Assembly: GCA_021234155.1 (NCBI GenBank)
Contig: JAJEKV010000041.1
Coordinates: forward strand, 8,254,917-8,318,916
Reading direction: 5' to 3'
DNA from: Isoetes taiwanensis
Taxonomy: Eukaryota > Streptophyta > Lycopodiopsida > Isoetales > Isoetaceae
DNA: 64,000 nucleotides
The position numbers and the translations under genes are program-made. Positions 34,131 through 46,160 of this stretch are shown here, piece after piece; positions within the stretch are counted from its first letter, which is position 1, and every line of letters starts with the position of its first letter. The notes beneath the pieces are model-generated. The model saw nothing but the letters and a program-made list of their open reading frames with translations. It searched no databases and had not been told where the DNA came from.

Positions 34131-34910
34131 ACACAGAACTAGAATCCCCTTCTCCTCAACAAATTGTCCTTTGCTTGTTAATCCCCTATTTTTAAAAGGA
34201 GGATATGGGCATCATTTTTTGTGTGTAAGGATATATTTTTGTTGAGTAAATTTTTTGGCAAGTGATCAAACATCGATATAGTCTCTCAAACTTTGGTGCG
34301 GATGTCTTGTATTTGATGTGTGGAAGCCCAATAACCCTCTGGAATTGGACCGAAAATCGAGACCAACCAATCCCAGAAAGCAACAATATCTTAGTTGAGG
34401 TCAACGCCACCCCCAAAATCGGAGCCAATAAAGCCACCGATCAAAATAATGAAAGACCTCACAACTAAGATGATGGCACGCATTCGACCTATTTTACAAA
34501 CTTCATTGATCCTACAAACTTCATTTTCCATGTCGTCCCCATTCTTGTATACGAAATGATCGTTGTTCGTTCCAATAAATGACGACTCATAAATAAAAAT
34601 ACAATCGTATTTGAAAAGATGCCCACTTCCAGTAATAATATACAAGACGGCGTTCGTAACAAATATGTAGCAATGCGTTGCTTTAACCAATTTCCTATAC
34701 AGTCCGAGCCTGCAAAAGGAAGAAATATCAAAAATAACCACCCAGATGCTCATTTGTAAGAAAACGCATGTGTGAAGAGCCTATTCCTAACCAAGCCTAG
34801 ACATACCTGTTGTCTGAACTGCTTAGCAGTTCCATTAAGAGGGTGTGAGTGGTTAGAGTTCTGAGGACGAATACAACACTATTAGTCTTCTGTTATATAA
34901 AAGCTGCCGA
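34131..34910. other. FCA 3' flank, no gene seen
   Basis: Probably 3' UTR and downstream DNA of the FCA gene on the minus strand. ORFs of 80-120 codons here have no recognisable features. Confidence 0.5.
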
Positions 34911-37900
34911 TCATCTGAACGAAAGCACCTGCTTTGAAGGCACCTGGACAGGATGTTGAACAAGCACAGATGCAGAATATTGCTGCAACCAGCCATTGTT
35001 TAGTCAATCCATTGAGACCAAGTATTACACCGACACACAATAAAAGGCAATTCACTAGGTTTCAAAAATAATGGGTGTAAAGGCAATTCACTAGGTTTCA
35101 AAAATAATGGGTGTTCGAGTAAAACAAAGCATAACTACTATGTTGAAATCCAGAAATTCTGGAACGAAACCACCACATGCAAACCAATTGAATGAACCAG
35201 GACAGGTCATATTCACAGGCTTACCACTTGTCAACTCATGTTTTGCATTACATGATATACGATAGCCCAGATGATCTTTTGATCAGTAACACACCTGAAC
35301 TGATGTTGATGGTTGAGTCGTTGCAGATGGTTGCTTCTGCTGCTGTTGCTGTTGCTCAAGTTTTACGAGCTCATCTGGCTTTTCCCACTGAGAAATAAAA
35401 GAGAAGGGGAAGTCACAACCAACGCCAAATCTGAACAAGCCATTTCATGACTTTTTAATAAACTACCTACCTTGCTCTCTCCAGTAACACTATTGTAATA
35501 ATACTTGTAGCCTTCTGGAGATGCATGCTCTGTCCAGTTACATGTTTGAGACGTGGCAGGAACAGGCTGTGCTGGATGAGACCAAGATGGCTGCCATCAA
35601 AAACAATGCGACTCAGGCAAGAGGGAAAAAAATGAACCCCAATAAGACTGCAGAATCACCTGCTGTTGTAAAGTTTGTGGAAGTGTAACTGCCGAGTACA
35701 TCTGCAGTTAACAACAATTAAGTGCCCAGACCTTGCATTCTGTAATATTACCTTTCAATAGATAACAAACCTGTGGTTGCTGCTGCTGCTGCTGCTGAGA
35801 CCGTGGTTGAGTATGTTGTGACAATTGTTGCAATCCAATTGACTGTTGTGATGACTGCTGTGTCTGACTTAGGTGAAGTGCCTGCTGTTGCATAGGTGCA
35901 GATTGTACTGGAGCAAAATGTTGCTGACTACCTTGAAGGGATGGATACTGTTGGTGTGGTAGCTGTGGATGTGAATATTGTTGTGTAGTTTGAGAATGGG
36001 AGAATTGAGGCTGAGATTGTAATATTGGATATTGTGAACTATGCAATGGCGGTTGTAGCACTGATGTTTGAGTCTGCAATTGGTGTTGTGGCAACTGGCT
36101 TTGTGCCTGTGGATATGCATGGTGTTGCGAGGGCAGCAGCTGCTGGACATAAGGTTGCTGCTGCTGAGAAGTTTGTGTCAGCTGCAGGTAAGGTATTTGC
36201 TGCAATTGGGGGTGTTGAATGGAACCTGTTTGAGCAAAAGGCGGCCCCTGCCTTTGTGATGGTATTTGGAAATATCCCTGTAAGAACTGTCAATAACCTA
36301 TATCTTCATTTGTTGAATGCGCTCAAAGCCATCATTAAAAATAGACTGTTACCTGTGGCTGTGGAATGATACCAGAAATTTGACCAGTCTGGAGACCACC
36401 AAGGTGTTGACTTTGAGAAGGAAAGGAGCCTTGAGAAATTCCATTCAGTGGTCCACCAGAAACATTCTGCAGGATAAAGACAAAAAAGTAAGCACCAGTT
36501 ATGATTAAGTCATCCTTTGTGGCAGTTATATATATGACATATACCAGTTGGACAGGTCCATTGGGAGAAAGGCCTCTTGGCACTATTGCGGACAAAAAAG
36601 GGGCAGCAATGTTTTGAGATGCTGGCCTCAGGCCTGGGACTCCAGCCATAGGGCGCCAAGCTATTGGAGGGGCATGGCCAGGAACTGGTCCAGCAGATCC
36701 AGGTGTGGGTCTGCCCAGAAGAAGAGCAATGTACAAAATGAATATAACATATGAAACATAATGGAGACTTCGTGTGCATACCTTGGACCGCCCAGTCCAA
36801 GCACTGGACGTGGGATAAAACCTGGGCCGCCAAAACCTGGCCCTCCAACCCTGTTACAAAATCCAATCCAAATTAGCTTAAACTTGATAAAAAAAATGTT
36901 TGTGAACATATAACAGACTCTCTAAGCCCAATAATTAATGTGGACAGAAAAATAAAAGAGCAAGCAATAATAACCTTGTATCACCAGCTTTGGGCCTCTT
37001 TGGATCAGCAAAACGGACAGCCAGAGGTTGATCACAGCCCTTTAAGAAGCATGCACAAGGAAGAGGCGTTAACAATAAACAGACTTATACTAATGATAAA
37101 GGTTCCAACAAGTAAACTCACCCTCATGATATAGGTATTATTGAGTTCATTAATAGCTTCTTGAGCCATTTCCCTCGACGGGAACTTCACAAATGCACAA
37201 CCTAAAAATACAAAAATGACACGTTAAGTTGAGGGAAAAAACCCTTTGCACAATGGAAATTTCTACCTCTACTTTGCTTCTGTTCATCTCTCATAATATA
37301 CACATCATCCACGCGCCCAAAAGGAGCAAATATCTAGAGAGAATGCTTTTCAGAATCAATATATGAAAAGATCTTGAATAGGCATTATCAAATGTATTAC
37401 CTCTTCAATCTCTTTTTCGGTGGCTTGCCGATTTAAACAGCCAACAAATAACTTGTGCTCCACTGCACCTACCAACCAATGCCCACATGAGCAGTGACAT
37501 CAGCAACAGGAGGACAAAGCAGAGCTCCTAATGCTCCAAGCAAAATACAAGAAATACAGCTTAAGGATAAGCATAATAATCAGAATTACCAAGACGTTCA
37601 CGTTCTCCATCTGCATATCTTACTTGGACAGGTGCTGTGCCCTGCAAAACCTAAAGAGTAAGCTCTTACTGCAGTTAAGGGCAATGAATTGTAAGCCTTA
37701 TATATACACAACCTACCCCAGGCAACGTTTTTTGGTTATTAAGACCATGAATAGCCCTTTCGGCCTCTTCACGTGAGCCATACTTAATGAAACAACATCC
37801 TGTATGTAGATGACTATTAGGCAACATTCTCTGCATAGTATTATGAATATAGTACAGTTATTGATTAACATGTAACCAAGAATGGCACTTTTAACATCTA

Positions 37901-39753
37901 AAAACAGCCTGTTCATAAGCAACACGTTGATTTGCAAACACTAACATGTGATGACGTTTACATTTCTAACATGCAAATCCAGGATATAATAAAGCAATCA
38001 CAAGGATTCAAAGATATCAGAATGAGCAAAGAAATGATCGATCCTAAAGCATCCACTATTTCGAGTACTTTTCGTGCCTAAGTTCTTTTGCTTTTCTGGG
38101 GTGTTTTTTTTTTTTTTTTTTTTTTTTTACATGAAGCTCAAAGGTAGATGCTTAGAGTTTAGAACTGTGCAATACAAATGATAATAATCCAGAACTTGCA
38201 GTAGCAGAAATACAATATCAATCAGTAATCACTATCCACCAAAGCAAGCATTACTGTTGTGCCAAATTGGTCTTTATTGTCAAATCTAAGAATGGCATTC
38301 ATGTCTTCAAACATAAACCATATCATTCAAAAGCCTTCATTAGCAGAATTACATCTCCAAATAATATCCATTCAGACACCATTGTGTATCAATGCTCCAT
38401 ATGTCCAAAATGTGTATAAATTCACACATCAATGATCACCAGCATTCATTTGCGACGAATCATGTCTGAGAGCACACGATGGTGCCACAGAAGACACATG
38501 AGCAATACTCACTCTAAAAAATTTGTGGTCCGAAAGCACCTGGCAGTCACATGGGCCTGACCACTTTCTGCATTTCGAAACTTGTCCTTCTGAACCTCAC
38601 ACCCAGGTCAAGTAGTCCTAAAGCCTAGGCAGGAACAATTGCTGTTGTCAGCCTTGGGGGCCTTGATGAAGCATTAATCTGTTACAAATGATTGAGCGAG
38701 AGCCGACCCCCTTGATTAGCATGGTTAAACCAAACCAATGCCATTCAGAAATGACAATGAATAGCATCGCCTCGAGTTCCATTCATGCACATACTTAATT
38801 CCATTATAGTGGAAAATAAAAAGCCAAGACTTAAACTGCAGAGGGCCCATCTAACTTCTGCAGAAACTTATAAACCTGGAAACCTAGAAATCAAACCTTC
38901 ACAGCATGACGCTGATCTATCACCCAAAAAGAAAATATGCACTCAGGCAGTCAAATGGTTTATCCATATACCCCTGTATGCACTCTGGAGATATCAATAG
39001 AATTGAGTATTGCATACATTTTCTAACAATGGAAGCAAATGAAGGTGCCCCATGCAACCCATTGCATAAACATAACAATCTACCAGATCCCTCATGTTTA
39101 TAGACTTGTCTTCCTGAACATTTGGCCTCTATCATCAAGCATTGCTCCTAATAGGTGCTCATTATAATCTAACGTGAACAAAGTATAAAGCACCAAAGCA
39201 TGCCTTGTTGTTGCCCGGTTCTTTTATCCTTGATCAGAGCTACCTCAAGTACAGTTCCATATTCGCTAAACAGAGGCCGGACCTGCATTAACACCAGTTA
39301 TATAAATGCTGAATGATAAGCTAAATATGCCCACTTACTTGGTCTTCGGTTATAGTCCTTGGAACAGACCCCACGAAAAGCTTAACAAAATTGCCGCCAT
39401 CTGAATCTATGGAAGAAAACGAGAAATTAAAATAATCTTAGTGATTTCGGCATGCCTGATTATGAAAACTTCAAGGTTGAGAAAACAGGCCGTCGATTAC
39501 CTGCGGCGGCGGTATTGGAAACTGGATTTCCTGCACTATCGCGTTTCTGCCCAGATAAAGGCGCTCCAGCGCTGTTATCTGTTGTTTGTGAAGGCCTAGT
39601 GGCGTTACCATTAAACTGAGGCCTGGGCAAGCCCTGTTGTGGCGACATCGAAGGAGTTTGGGAAGACTGCGATTGGGGCAAAGGCATTGGCATGATTGTC
39701 GAGATTGAAGGCGAGAATAATCTGTGTTGATATTGTTGTGCTAATACTTCCAT
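34911..39753 (-). CDS. FCA: FCA-type RNA-binding protein (two RRMs plus WW domain)
   Basis: Seventeen coding exons: 39753-39501, 39406-39339, 39282-39204, 37799-37717, 37641-37590, 37462-37401, 37333-37267, 37201-37122, 37039-36975, 36850-36782, 36710-36545, 36466-36353, 36277-35771, 35701-35660, 35590-35471, 35387-35295, 34982-34911. Phases agree throughout and give 663 residues. RRM1 is at about 93-170 (KLFVGSVPRTITEDQ, VALIKDKRTGQQQGCCF), RRM2 at about 182-260 (KLFVGCLNRQATEKEIEE, GCAFVKFPSRE, PLAVRFADPKRPK), a Gly/Pro linker at 271-386, a Gln-rich segment at 387-569, and the WW domain at about 586-615 (NWTEHASPEGYKYYYN, second Trp at 610). Plant FCA promotes 3'-end processing and silencing in the nucleus and, in Arabidopsis, flowering via FLC. 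The C-terminus after WW is about 50 residues, shorter than I recall for Arabidopsis. All introns are GT-AG except intron 3 (37800-39203), which has a GC donor. No disabling change was seen. ATG 39753 is the first in frame; Arabidopsis FCA uses an upstream non-AUG start, so a longer N-terminus is possible. Confidence 0.93.
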
Positions 39754-40511
39754 GTGCCGTCCAAGACGGCTACAAGCCGAATCTCTGTCCCCAGTGCTTG
39801 CTTCGGCGACTCATCAACAAGCCCTAAATATGGACATTTCCACAAACATACCTTCGGCGCAATTTTTTTCGCTGTTTCTCAAAGTAACACCCTCACCAGT
39901 TTTTGCGTTGTCCAAGGGGGCAAACCCTAGGAACGTAAAAAAACACTTATTAGGAGGCATTCTGCCGCGTTCACCACTAGCACCGTGCCACGTGGCAGTC
40001 TTGCAAATAAACAAAGTTAACAAAAAAAAAAATTGCTCATACGAGCTTCTACTGCGATGACCCTACATTCCGGAGCATTTACTCAGCATTCTGAAGCATT
40101 TACCCAGCATTTCGAAGCATTTACCCAGCATTCCGACTATTTTTACTACCGGCAGAATGCTTCCTAAGTGTTTCTACTTTATAGGAATGGCAATCTACTT
40201 GCCATTATTGGGATGGAAACAGGGCGACGCGGGGGAGTTTGGCATATACCATGTATATCACGTGTATTATTTCAACGATGCCTTATGTAGAAACCACATA
40301 TATGATATCTTTTTGCGGTGAGCGACATCGTCTTTTTGTGATGAGTGACATAGTAGCAATGTTAATGCGTGCTTTTATCGGCTCCTTCCGTGGGTCCTAT
40401 GGCCAAATTGATTTTCATGGATGTTAAAAATTTTATTTATCTATCTATCTATCTTATTCGGGGTTAGGTTTCAGATATAGTATTCAACTTAAGAAACAGA
40501 AGTATTAGACT
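39754..40511. other. FCA upstream region with short tandem repeats
   Basis: Likely 5' UTR and promoter side of FCA. At about 40072-40135 there are 3-4 tandem copies of a 22-base unit around AGCATTTACCCAGCATT. A (TCTA)n microsatellite is at about 40438-40455. No other gene is seen. Confidence 0.5.
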
Positions 40512-40853
40512 AATATCTTTGGAAATCAAACTATTGAGTTAAACCCCCCCCCAGATCCCCCAGTTGTTTTTGCTGATATTCGTACAGGCGTCCATCGGCA
40601 GGCTCGGACTATTGGATGTCGGTTTCGGGCGATCTAGGCCATCGTTAAGCGCGATTCATTTTTTAGCAAGTTTTAGTTAACTGGTAGTTTCAAATACGAA
40701 ATTAAACCAAAGGTTGTGAAGCGCATTGTGTATAAGTATGGGCTTATATAGTTTGGGATCCTCGCCAACTACTGGACACCCTGTACGAATATCAGTAAAA
40801 ACAACTGGGGGTCTGGGGGGTTTAACTCAATAGTTTGATTTCCAAAGATAGTA
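40512..40853. mobile_element. Foldback MITE-like element
   Basis: Inverted arms of about 80 bp: 40512-40593 (ATATCTTTGGAAATCAAACT…) and 40774-40852 (reverse complement, …AGTTTGATTTCCAAAGATA). Arms are about 90% alike, differing mainly in a C-run. The 180-bp centre has no coding signal. Confidence 0.7.
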
Positions 40854-41144
40854 GATGCGATTTTCAATGGTTTAGTTGTGCGGAATATGTGCAAAAATAG
40901 TACAAACATGTACGAAGTATGTACATAATATGATGTGGATGTGTACGGAATTTTTTTCGACCCCTTCAAGGCCTATAGGTTGTTATGGTTTGCATGCATT
41001 GCACCCAGCATTATGCAGTGGTTGCAATGAAGTGAAACCATTTTCCCACAGCTAGAGATGCATGGTATTAACCTGGAATGCTAATGGACAAGTAGCAAAA
41101 TGCTAAACAATTTGTTACTACTACCATCCACCTAGTTAAATATG

Positions 41145-42527
41145 GCTTTAAAACGGTGCTTCGATCGGCTCCCGAAATTGAGTTCGGGAGCCAGCTGGGT
41201 TCGCCCAAGCGAACCCAGAAAATTCGCCCACGCGAACCCGTGGGATTCGCCCAGGCGAACCCGCCATCTTGACGTGGCGTCTGCGTGGCACTACCTACCG
41301 GGTTCGCCCAAGCGAACCCAAACCCGGGGTTAGCCATGCGTGCGAGATGTCAGGCCAGGTCGTGCCGGATGTCAGCGAGCATTTAATACCCCCCTGCCGG
41401 GTTCGCCCAAGCGAACCCACCGGCGGGGGGCAACACCTGGTCGGCGCCCACGGCGATGGTGGAGCTCGCTGTGCTTCCTCAGTCCCCCAGGCATCCAGTA
41501 TTTTGTGCAGAGTCCGTCAAAAGGGTCATTGATTCAATCCACGCCCATGTCCTTAAGCCCAAATGCTTCGCCTCTGCACCATTCTTTTTCGAAATCCTCT
41601 TTGAAGGACGGCCTTGGCTCCAAGCCAGGCTGCCACAGAGTAATTCCTCAGCCCGATGGTGTTTCTTCCAAAGGAGCTAGAAAGGGCTATAGCAAATGGA
41701 CGCCCGGTGGCACCATTCTTGAAGAAGAACAGCAGCCTAATGCAAAGAAAAGGCAGTTCGGTAAATGGTGTATGGTGTATCTTTTTCAGAAATCTGCACT
41801 GCCTAAGCTTATCTAATCCGATGGGCTAAACTTATACCCAAAGATGAAACAACCCAACAGAGAAAAGATCAGAATTTGGATGGAAAGGCAATCTGAATCA
41901 TACCCATCATCAAATGGGCGCATTCTCTGTTGAAGAGGGCATATGATAATCAGATTCTTTAGCACAAGATGTTCTTGGGCTGTAGGCAAGATTTTTTGCT
42001 GGAGATTCTTTGCTGAAAGAGCTTCTGTAGCCTGAGTTTCTTGAATCCTTGCTTTCTCCAAGCAGAAAAAACAATATCATTCGTTGTATGCTTAATATGG
42101 CACTCATCCTTGAGCGCAGATTCAAAGCTAAGCCTTGCGCTGAAGGTTTTGATCCAAGTCCGGTAGGGATCTACCTCCTTTACATTCTCAGAAATGGAAG
42201 GAAGCTCGGGTTCGCTTTACCTCCTTTACCTGGGGTTTGCCTAAGCGAACCCGGTGGGGTTCCTCCCTGCCACCTGACTCCCTGCCACTTGACACGCTTG
42301 ACTCCCTGCCAACACTTAACCGCAGTTTGGGTTCGCTTGGGCGAACCCGGCAGCAATGCCACGCAGGCGATTGCGCCCGCGAACCATCATGCCACGTCCC
42401 CTGCGGGTTCGCCTGGGCGAATCCGGCGGGTTCGCCTGGGCGAATTTCTGGGGTTCGCTTGGGCGAACCCGCTTGGCATGTTGACTCAATTTCGGGAGCC
42501 AATAAAGTGGGCGGCTTTAAAAGGCTT
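41145..42527. mobile_element. Inverted-repeat element packed with GGTTCGC palindromes
   Basis: Ends are inverted copies of about 90 bp (left: GGCTCCCGAAATTGAG near 41166; right: its complement near 42485-42500). Each side carries about five 18-20 base palindromes of the form GGTTCGC-NNNN-GCGAACC (such as 41197-41216, 41300-41319, 42329-42348, 42452-42471). The 1-kb centre (41450-42180) looks like ordinary gene-type DNA. It may hold captured fragments on both strands (plus: GARKGYSKWTPGGTI; minus: NDIVFSAWRKQGFKKL). I recognise neither. No transposase. Confidence 0.65.
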
Positions 42528-42783
42528 CAAACTTTTTCATTCAGTTGTGCCTATTAACAACCATCACGAAAAGTGCCCTTAAAAAAGAATCGAGTGCCTG
42601 CAAAACTAAGAAAAGAGCCTCGTGATTCTCTAGAAGAACTTTCATTTGTTCATATATCCACAACGGCTAACAGATGAATTGAAAAGTTGTGATGCTTCTT
42701 CAGGAAAATATGTTGGTGCCGGTCTTGCATAGCATCCTGTCAGTTGCTTTAGCAGAATACTTCAATAGAGACTCGTCATCAAC

Positions 42784-42895
42784 CTCGTGCACTTTGGGAG
42801 GACTAACATGATCTGACCATCTCTAAGAGGAAGTTAATTGCACCTTTCGCTTCTGTCACTTCAAAAGAACCATCAATCTCATCAATCACCTTAAA
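42784..42895 (-). pseudogene. Possible CTF18-like (clamp-loader) exon remnant
   Basis: The minus strand reads VIDEIDGSFEVTEAKGAINF, resembling the Walker B region of the CTF18 replication-factor-C-like ATPase. The frame then meets stops, and no other convincing part of the gene was found. Probably a relic or a captured exon. Confidence 0.35.
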
Positions 42896-44297
42896 ATGGA
42901 AGGGATAAATGCCAAGAAGAGGACAAGAAAATGATATTTTCTGGTGAACAAGCATTTGTACATATCAGGCATAGAGTTTTCCATAACACAGTTCATCTAC
43001 ATAACACCAATATTTCTCGCATTAATCTGCAACTCAAATCACAATATTGGTCTAACCATGCTGCAAATACAAGGAAAAAAAAACATGACAAAAAGAGCAG
43101 ATTACCTTCTCATGTGGCCTGTGATGCTGTGAACCAATACTGTTGCTATAAAATCTCCTTGCAGTTTGTGTTCTGGTGGTGCTAGCTTTGACGAGCTTTG
43201 AAAACAAGGTGCAGAAAGCAGTCTGTTCACAAAAGTTAACTCAGCTATTTTAGTTTCTCTTTTTAATGTTAGGGCTTTCTTTTGATGGCAGTTACCTGAA
43301 ATGTTCGATCACGGACATGCTATATCATAATAATCCCAATCATGATGCCCATGCATGCACAAACATCAATGATTTGGAAAGGACTACGCTTGCAGTTCTC
43401 TCAGTTACACATGCCATAAAGATTCAATTGTAATCCCATTCTGGATTGGATGGATGCTGTTCATCCTCTTTCTTGTGATAAGCCGGTAGGATGACTTAAC
43501 ATCAAATACACTGCTGATCTCAAAAATCTTATAAAAACTAGTCTAGTCATGAATTAGCAGACGCACTCCAGAAGTTTCCAAATGGCTTCGTTTAGTAGCC
43601 ATGTGTAGAATTGACTGATCATTGCTAGCATCTATCTAGCATTTATAACATTTCTAGCATCTATCTATATGCACCTCAGGGTAATACGAAGTTTTAGTTG
43701 CAGCAAATGTGCTAGGCTTGCAGCCTCGAACTTGAATTAGTCTGCAGGAGAAGTCTTTGAAAGGGCCTCTAGCTAACTATATCCTCTATTTTTGTGTTGA
43801 GCAGAACAGAACCAACCATTGCATTTGATTATATCTAGTAATAATTCCAACAGTATGGATGATACTAGATGGCTTGCAAAAATTTTACTTCTGAAAATGC
43901 TAGTGCTGCTTCAATTGTATAATTTTTCATCCCTATGCACACAAAGAAACATAACTGTATCCTCTATTTTTATTTTCAGTAGAACAGAACCAACCATTGC
44001 ATTTGTTTATATCTATAATTCCAATAGTATGGATGATACTAGATAGCTTACAAAAAATTTACTTGAGATCTGATCACTTAGTAAGCATGCGAGTGTCTTA
44101 ATGGACTACCACAGTTCCTGGACAACCATTCTATGGTTCAAGGCCATAAATTGTACCCTTGCCAATGTCAGCTAGTTTGCCTATAGCAGCAGACGTCGAC
44201 AAGCACAAATTATAAGCAAAAAACTTCAATATCAACCCCGTAGAAGAAACCAAATGCAAGAAAAGAGGCAAATGAAATTGAAAAACATTACATAAAC
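42896..44297. other. No gene seen
   Basis: AT-rich DNA without convincing ORFs. A short local repeat involving GGATGATACTAGAT and CCAACCATTGCATTTG occurs at about 43813-43870 and 43988-44045. Confidence 0.4.
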
Positions 44298-44339
44298 CTT
44301 TACAACATCACCAAAGGGGGCAACAATCTCATACTTCGT
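44298..44339 (-). pseudogene. Orphan RRM-like exon (42 bp)
   Basis: The minus strand reads TKYEIVAPFGDVVK between a pyrimidine-rich AG acceptor and a GT donor. It resembles the first helix of an RRM (compare FCA exon 7, IFAPFGRVDDVYI). No matching neighbouring exons were found. It could be a missed exon of an RRM gene or a relic. Confidence 0.35.
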
Positions 44340-45046
44340 CTGTAAAAAAACTAGGAAATACTGGTACCTTAAATGCAGGGCATCATCTAAAATATTCAAA
44401 CATCATATGCTATTTGTACTTTGAAATAGTTCTTACTTTTCTCTTATTTTCCTGTGCCTTTATTTTCTATGGCCTCTGGCGTGCCTTTTTCCTAGTTTTT
44501 TTTTTTTTTTTTTTTTTTTTTTTGCGAGTGCAAATGGAGTCTTGAGGATGCAAATGATGCCATTTGTATTCACCAGCATGCAAATTTTTTTTTTCTCTGT
44601 AACATTTTTGGGCATTGTTGCAAATGGCGCTATGCATCCTCAAGGTGCCATTTTTTATTTCAGCTGAATTAGCTTGAGTTGTAATGTAATGCTGAAAATA
44701 CTTCTAATGAAATTGCGAACCTTTGTGTACCATAAACACAAGGATCCCATTGCTTGAGCCATCCCAAAGGCTTTAAGTGAGCACATATCAAATATCATAT
44801 ATTAAGACAATCATACAGCCATGCACAATTACCTGGAATGAACAAATAGTTTAAGCAAGCTATACGTTGAATCAGATCAGGTGAGACATGCTGAAGTCCC
44901 ATGTATGCATTTAGATAGAAGAGAGGCTATGTGGAAATCGAGCTCTAGATTCAAGAAAAGAAAAAAAAAAGATGAAAATTTGCAAATCTAATTGGGCATC
45001 TAGAAATCCTCTCTGGCCCCAATCTGACGGCCTTCTTTGGCTTGAA
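44340..45046. other. No gene seen; long T tract
   Basis: Contains a run of about 27 T at 44496-44523 followed by a weakly repetitive GCAAATG-rich stretch. It could be the tail of a minus-strand retroposon, but no body was recognised. Confidence 0.4.
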
Positions 45047-46160
45047 TGTGACGTTCCAGCATAACATATGGTCCGAATACGTATATTATACTGCCACGTC
45101 ACACATACATATCACCATGACAAGTACTTGAGAGCCGTAAAGAGTTGCGCCTAAGGGGCAACCTCGTATGTTGCACATGTATATTTAAACATACGTAATT
45201 AAACCCCTTTACCAAGTGGCAAAGCCCCATTGGTCCCTTTTAACCTAAAAAGTTCATGTAAAAGGAACAAAAGGGGAAAACCTAAATCTTTTCCATTTTC
45301 GCATTTTGGCTTCCCTGAGCCATTCCGGCCAAGCCAAGCTGCTATTCCGCACTGCCAGACGCCGCCGAGCTGCATTTGCACAATAATTCTCTCAGGAGCA
45401 GCTGTCTTCAGCAAGAAGGAAGGCATGGATGCGATTCGGGGAGCGGGAGCAAGCCAAGAATCAGGTAACCTGCGCCATTGTGCAAAGCCAACTCTTAGCC
45501 CGGCAATGAGCTAGGATAGTATGTTAGATCAGTCTTAGCAGCTTTGTAGATTCTAAGATCACCAGTCGTAACGAATGAACCTAACCATGTATGTTTGGGT
45601 AGATAGATTAGATATTATTCAGTATCTCAGTTCCTTTATGATGATGTTGTTCCATTCTATGCTCTCCTGTGTATGTAGAAAGGGCGGTAGAGGCCCTGAA
45701 CACTTCAGTAGCAGATGATCCTAGATAACCTCATTCATTCCAATTAATGCGGCCCCTGTACAAGAGCGCGCCTAGTTGTGAGTGGCGGGATTAGACCGGT
45801 GGAACAAGGGGGACTTGTCCCATTACTGATTGATCCCTCTGGTGTATAACGCCTACCATGGATCTTAGCGGGCTAGGCTTAATGGTTTGCCATTGCGTGT
45901 GGACAAGGCATGAGCTCGACACCTCGTGGGTGATGTGTCACCTTCAATGAGGTTCAAGTCGAATACGGGCCGTGGCCCTTTAGCCGCCTGTGATGGGCAT
46001 GCATGCCTCTGGAGGGGGTGACTCTCCTCCTGCCTCATCGGGACTGGGGAAATGCAACCTAGCAATAGCCCCTTTGGCTACGTATCCGGCAGGCTACGGT
46101 CCAGTCCCTAGACTCTTCAACCTACTCTGCAAAGTGTGCATGGGAGGGGCGGATGGAGTG
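45047..46160 (+). repeat. Family-A LTR fragment (A3), cut by B2
   Basis: Starts TGTGACGTTCC and follows the A1 LTR through the GCGCC…AGGGGCAACCTCG block and the GGAGGGGCGGATGGAGTG block, where B2 begins at 46161. The remaining third of the LTR is not seen in the window. Confidence 0.85.

Noticed and set aside
36025-36369. ORFs on the plus strand across the FCA Q-rich exon
   Set aside because: Shadow of the CAG-rich exon on the minus strand.
40072-40140. Short tandem repeats as a CRISPR array
   Set aside because: No spacers of constant size, a eukaryotic context and only 3-4 degenerate units.
44496-44523. Poly-T tract as a SINE or processed-pseudogene tail
   Set aside because: No recognisable body, target duplication or pol III boxes.
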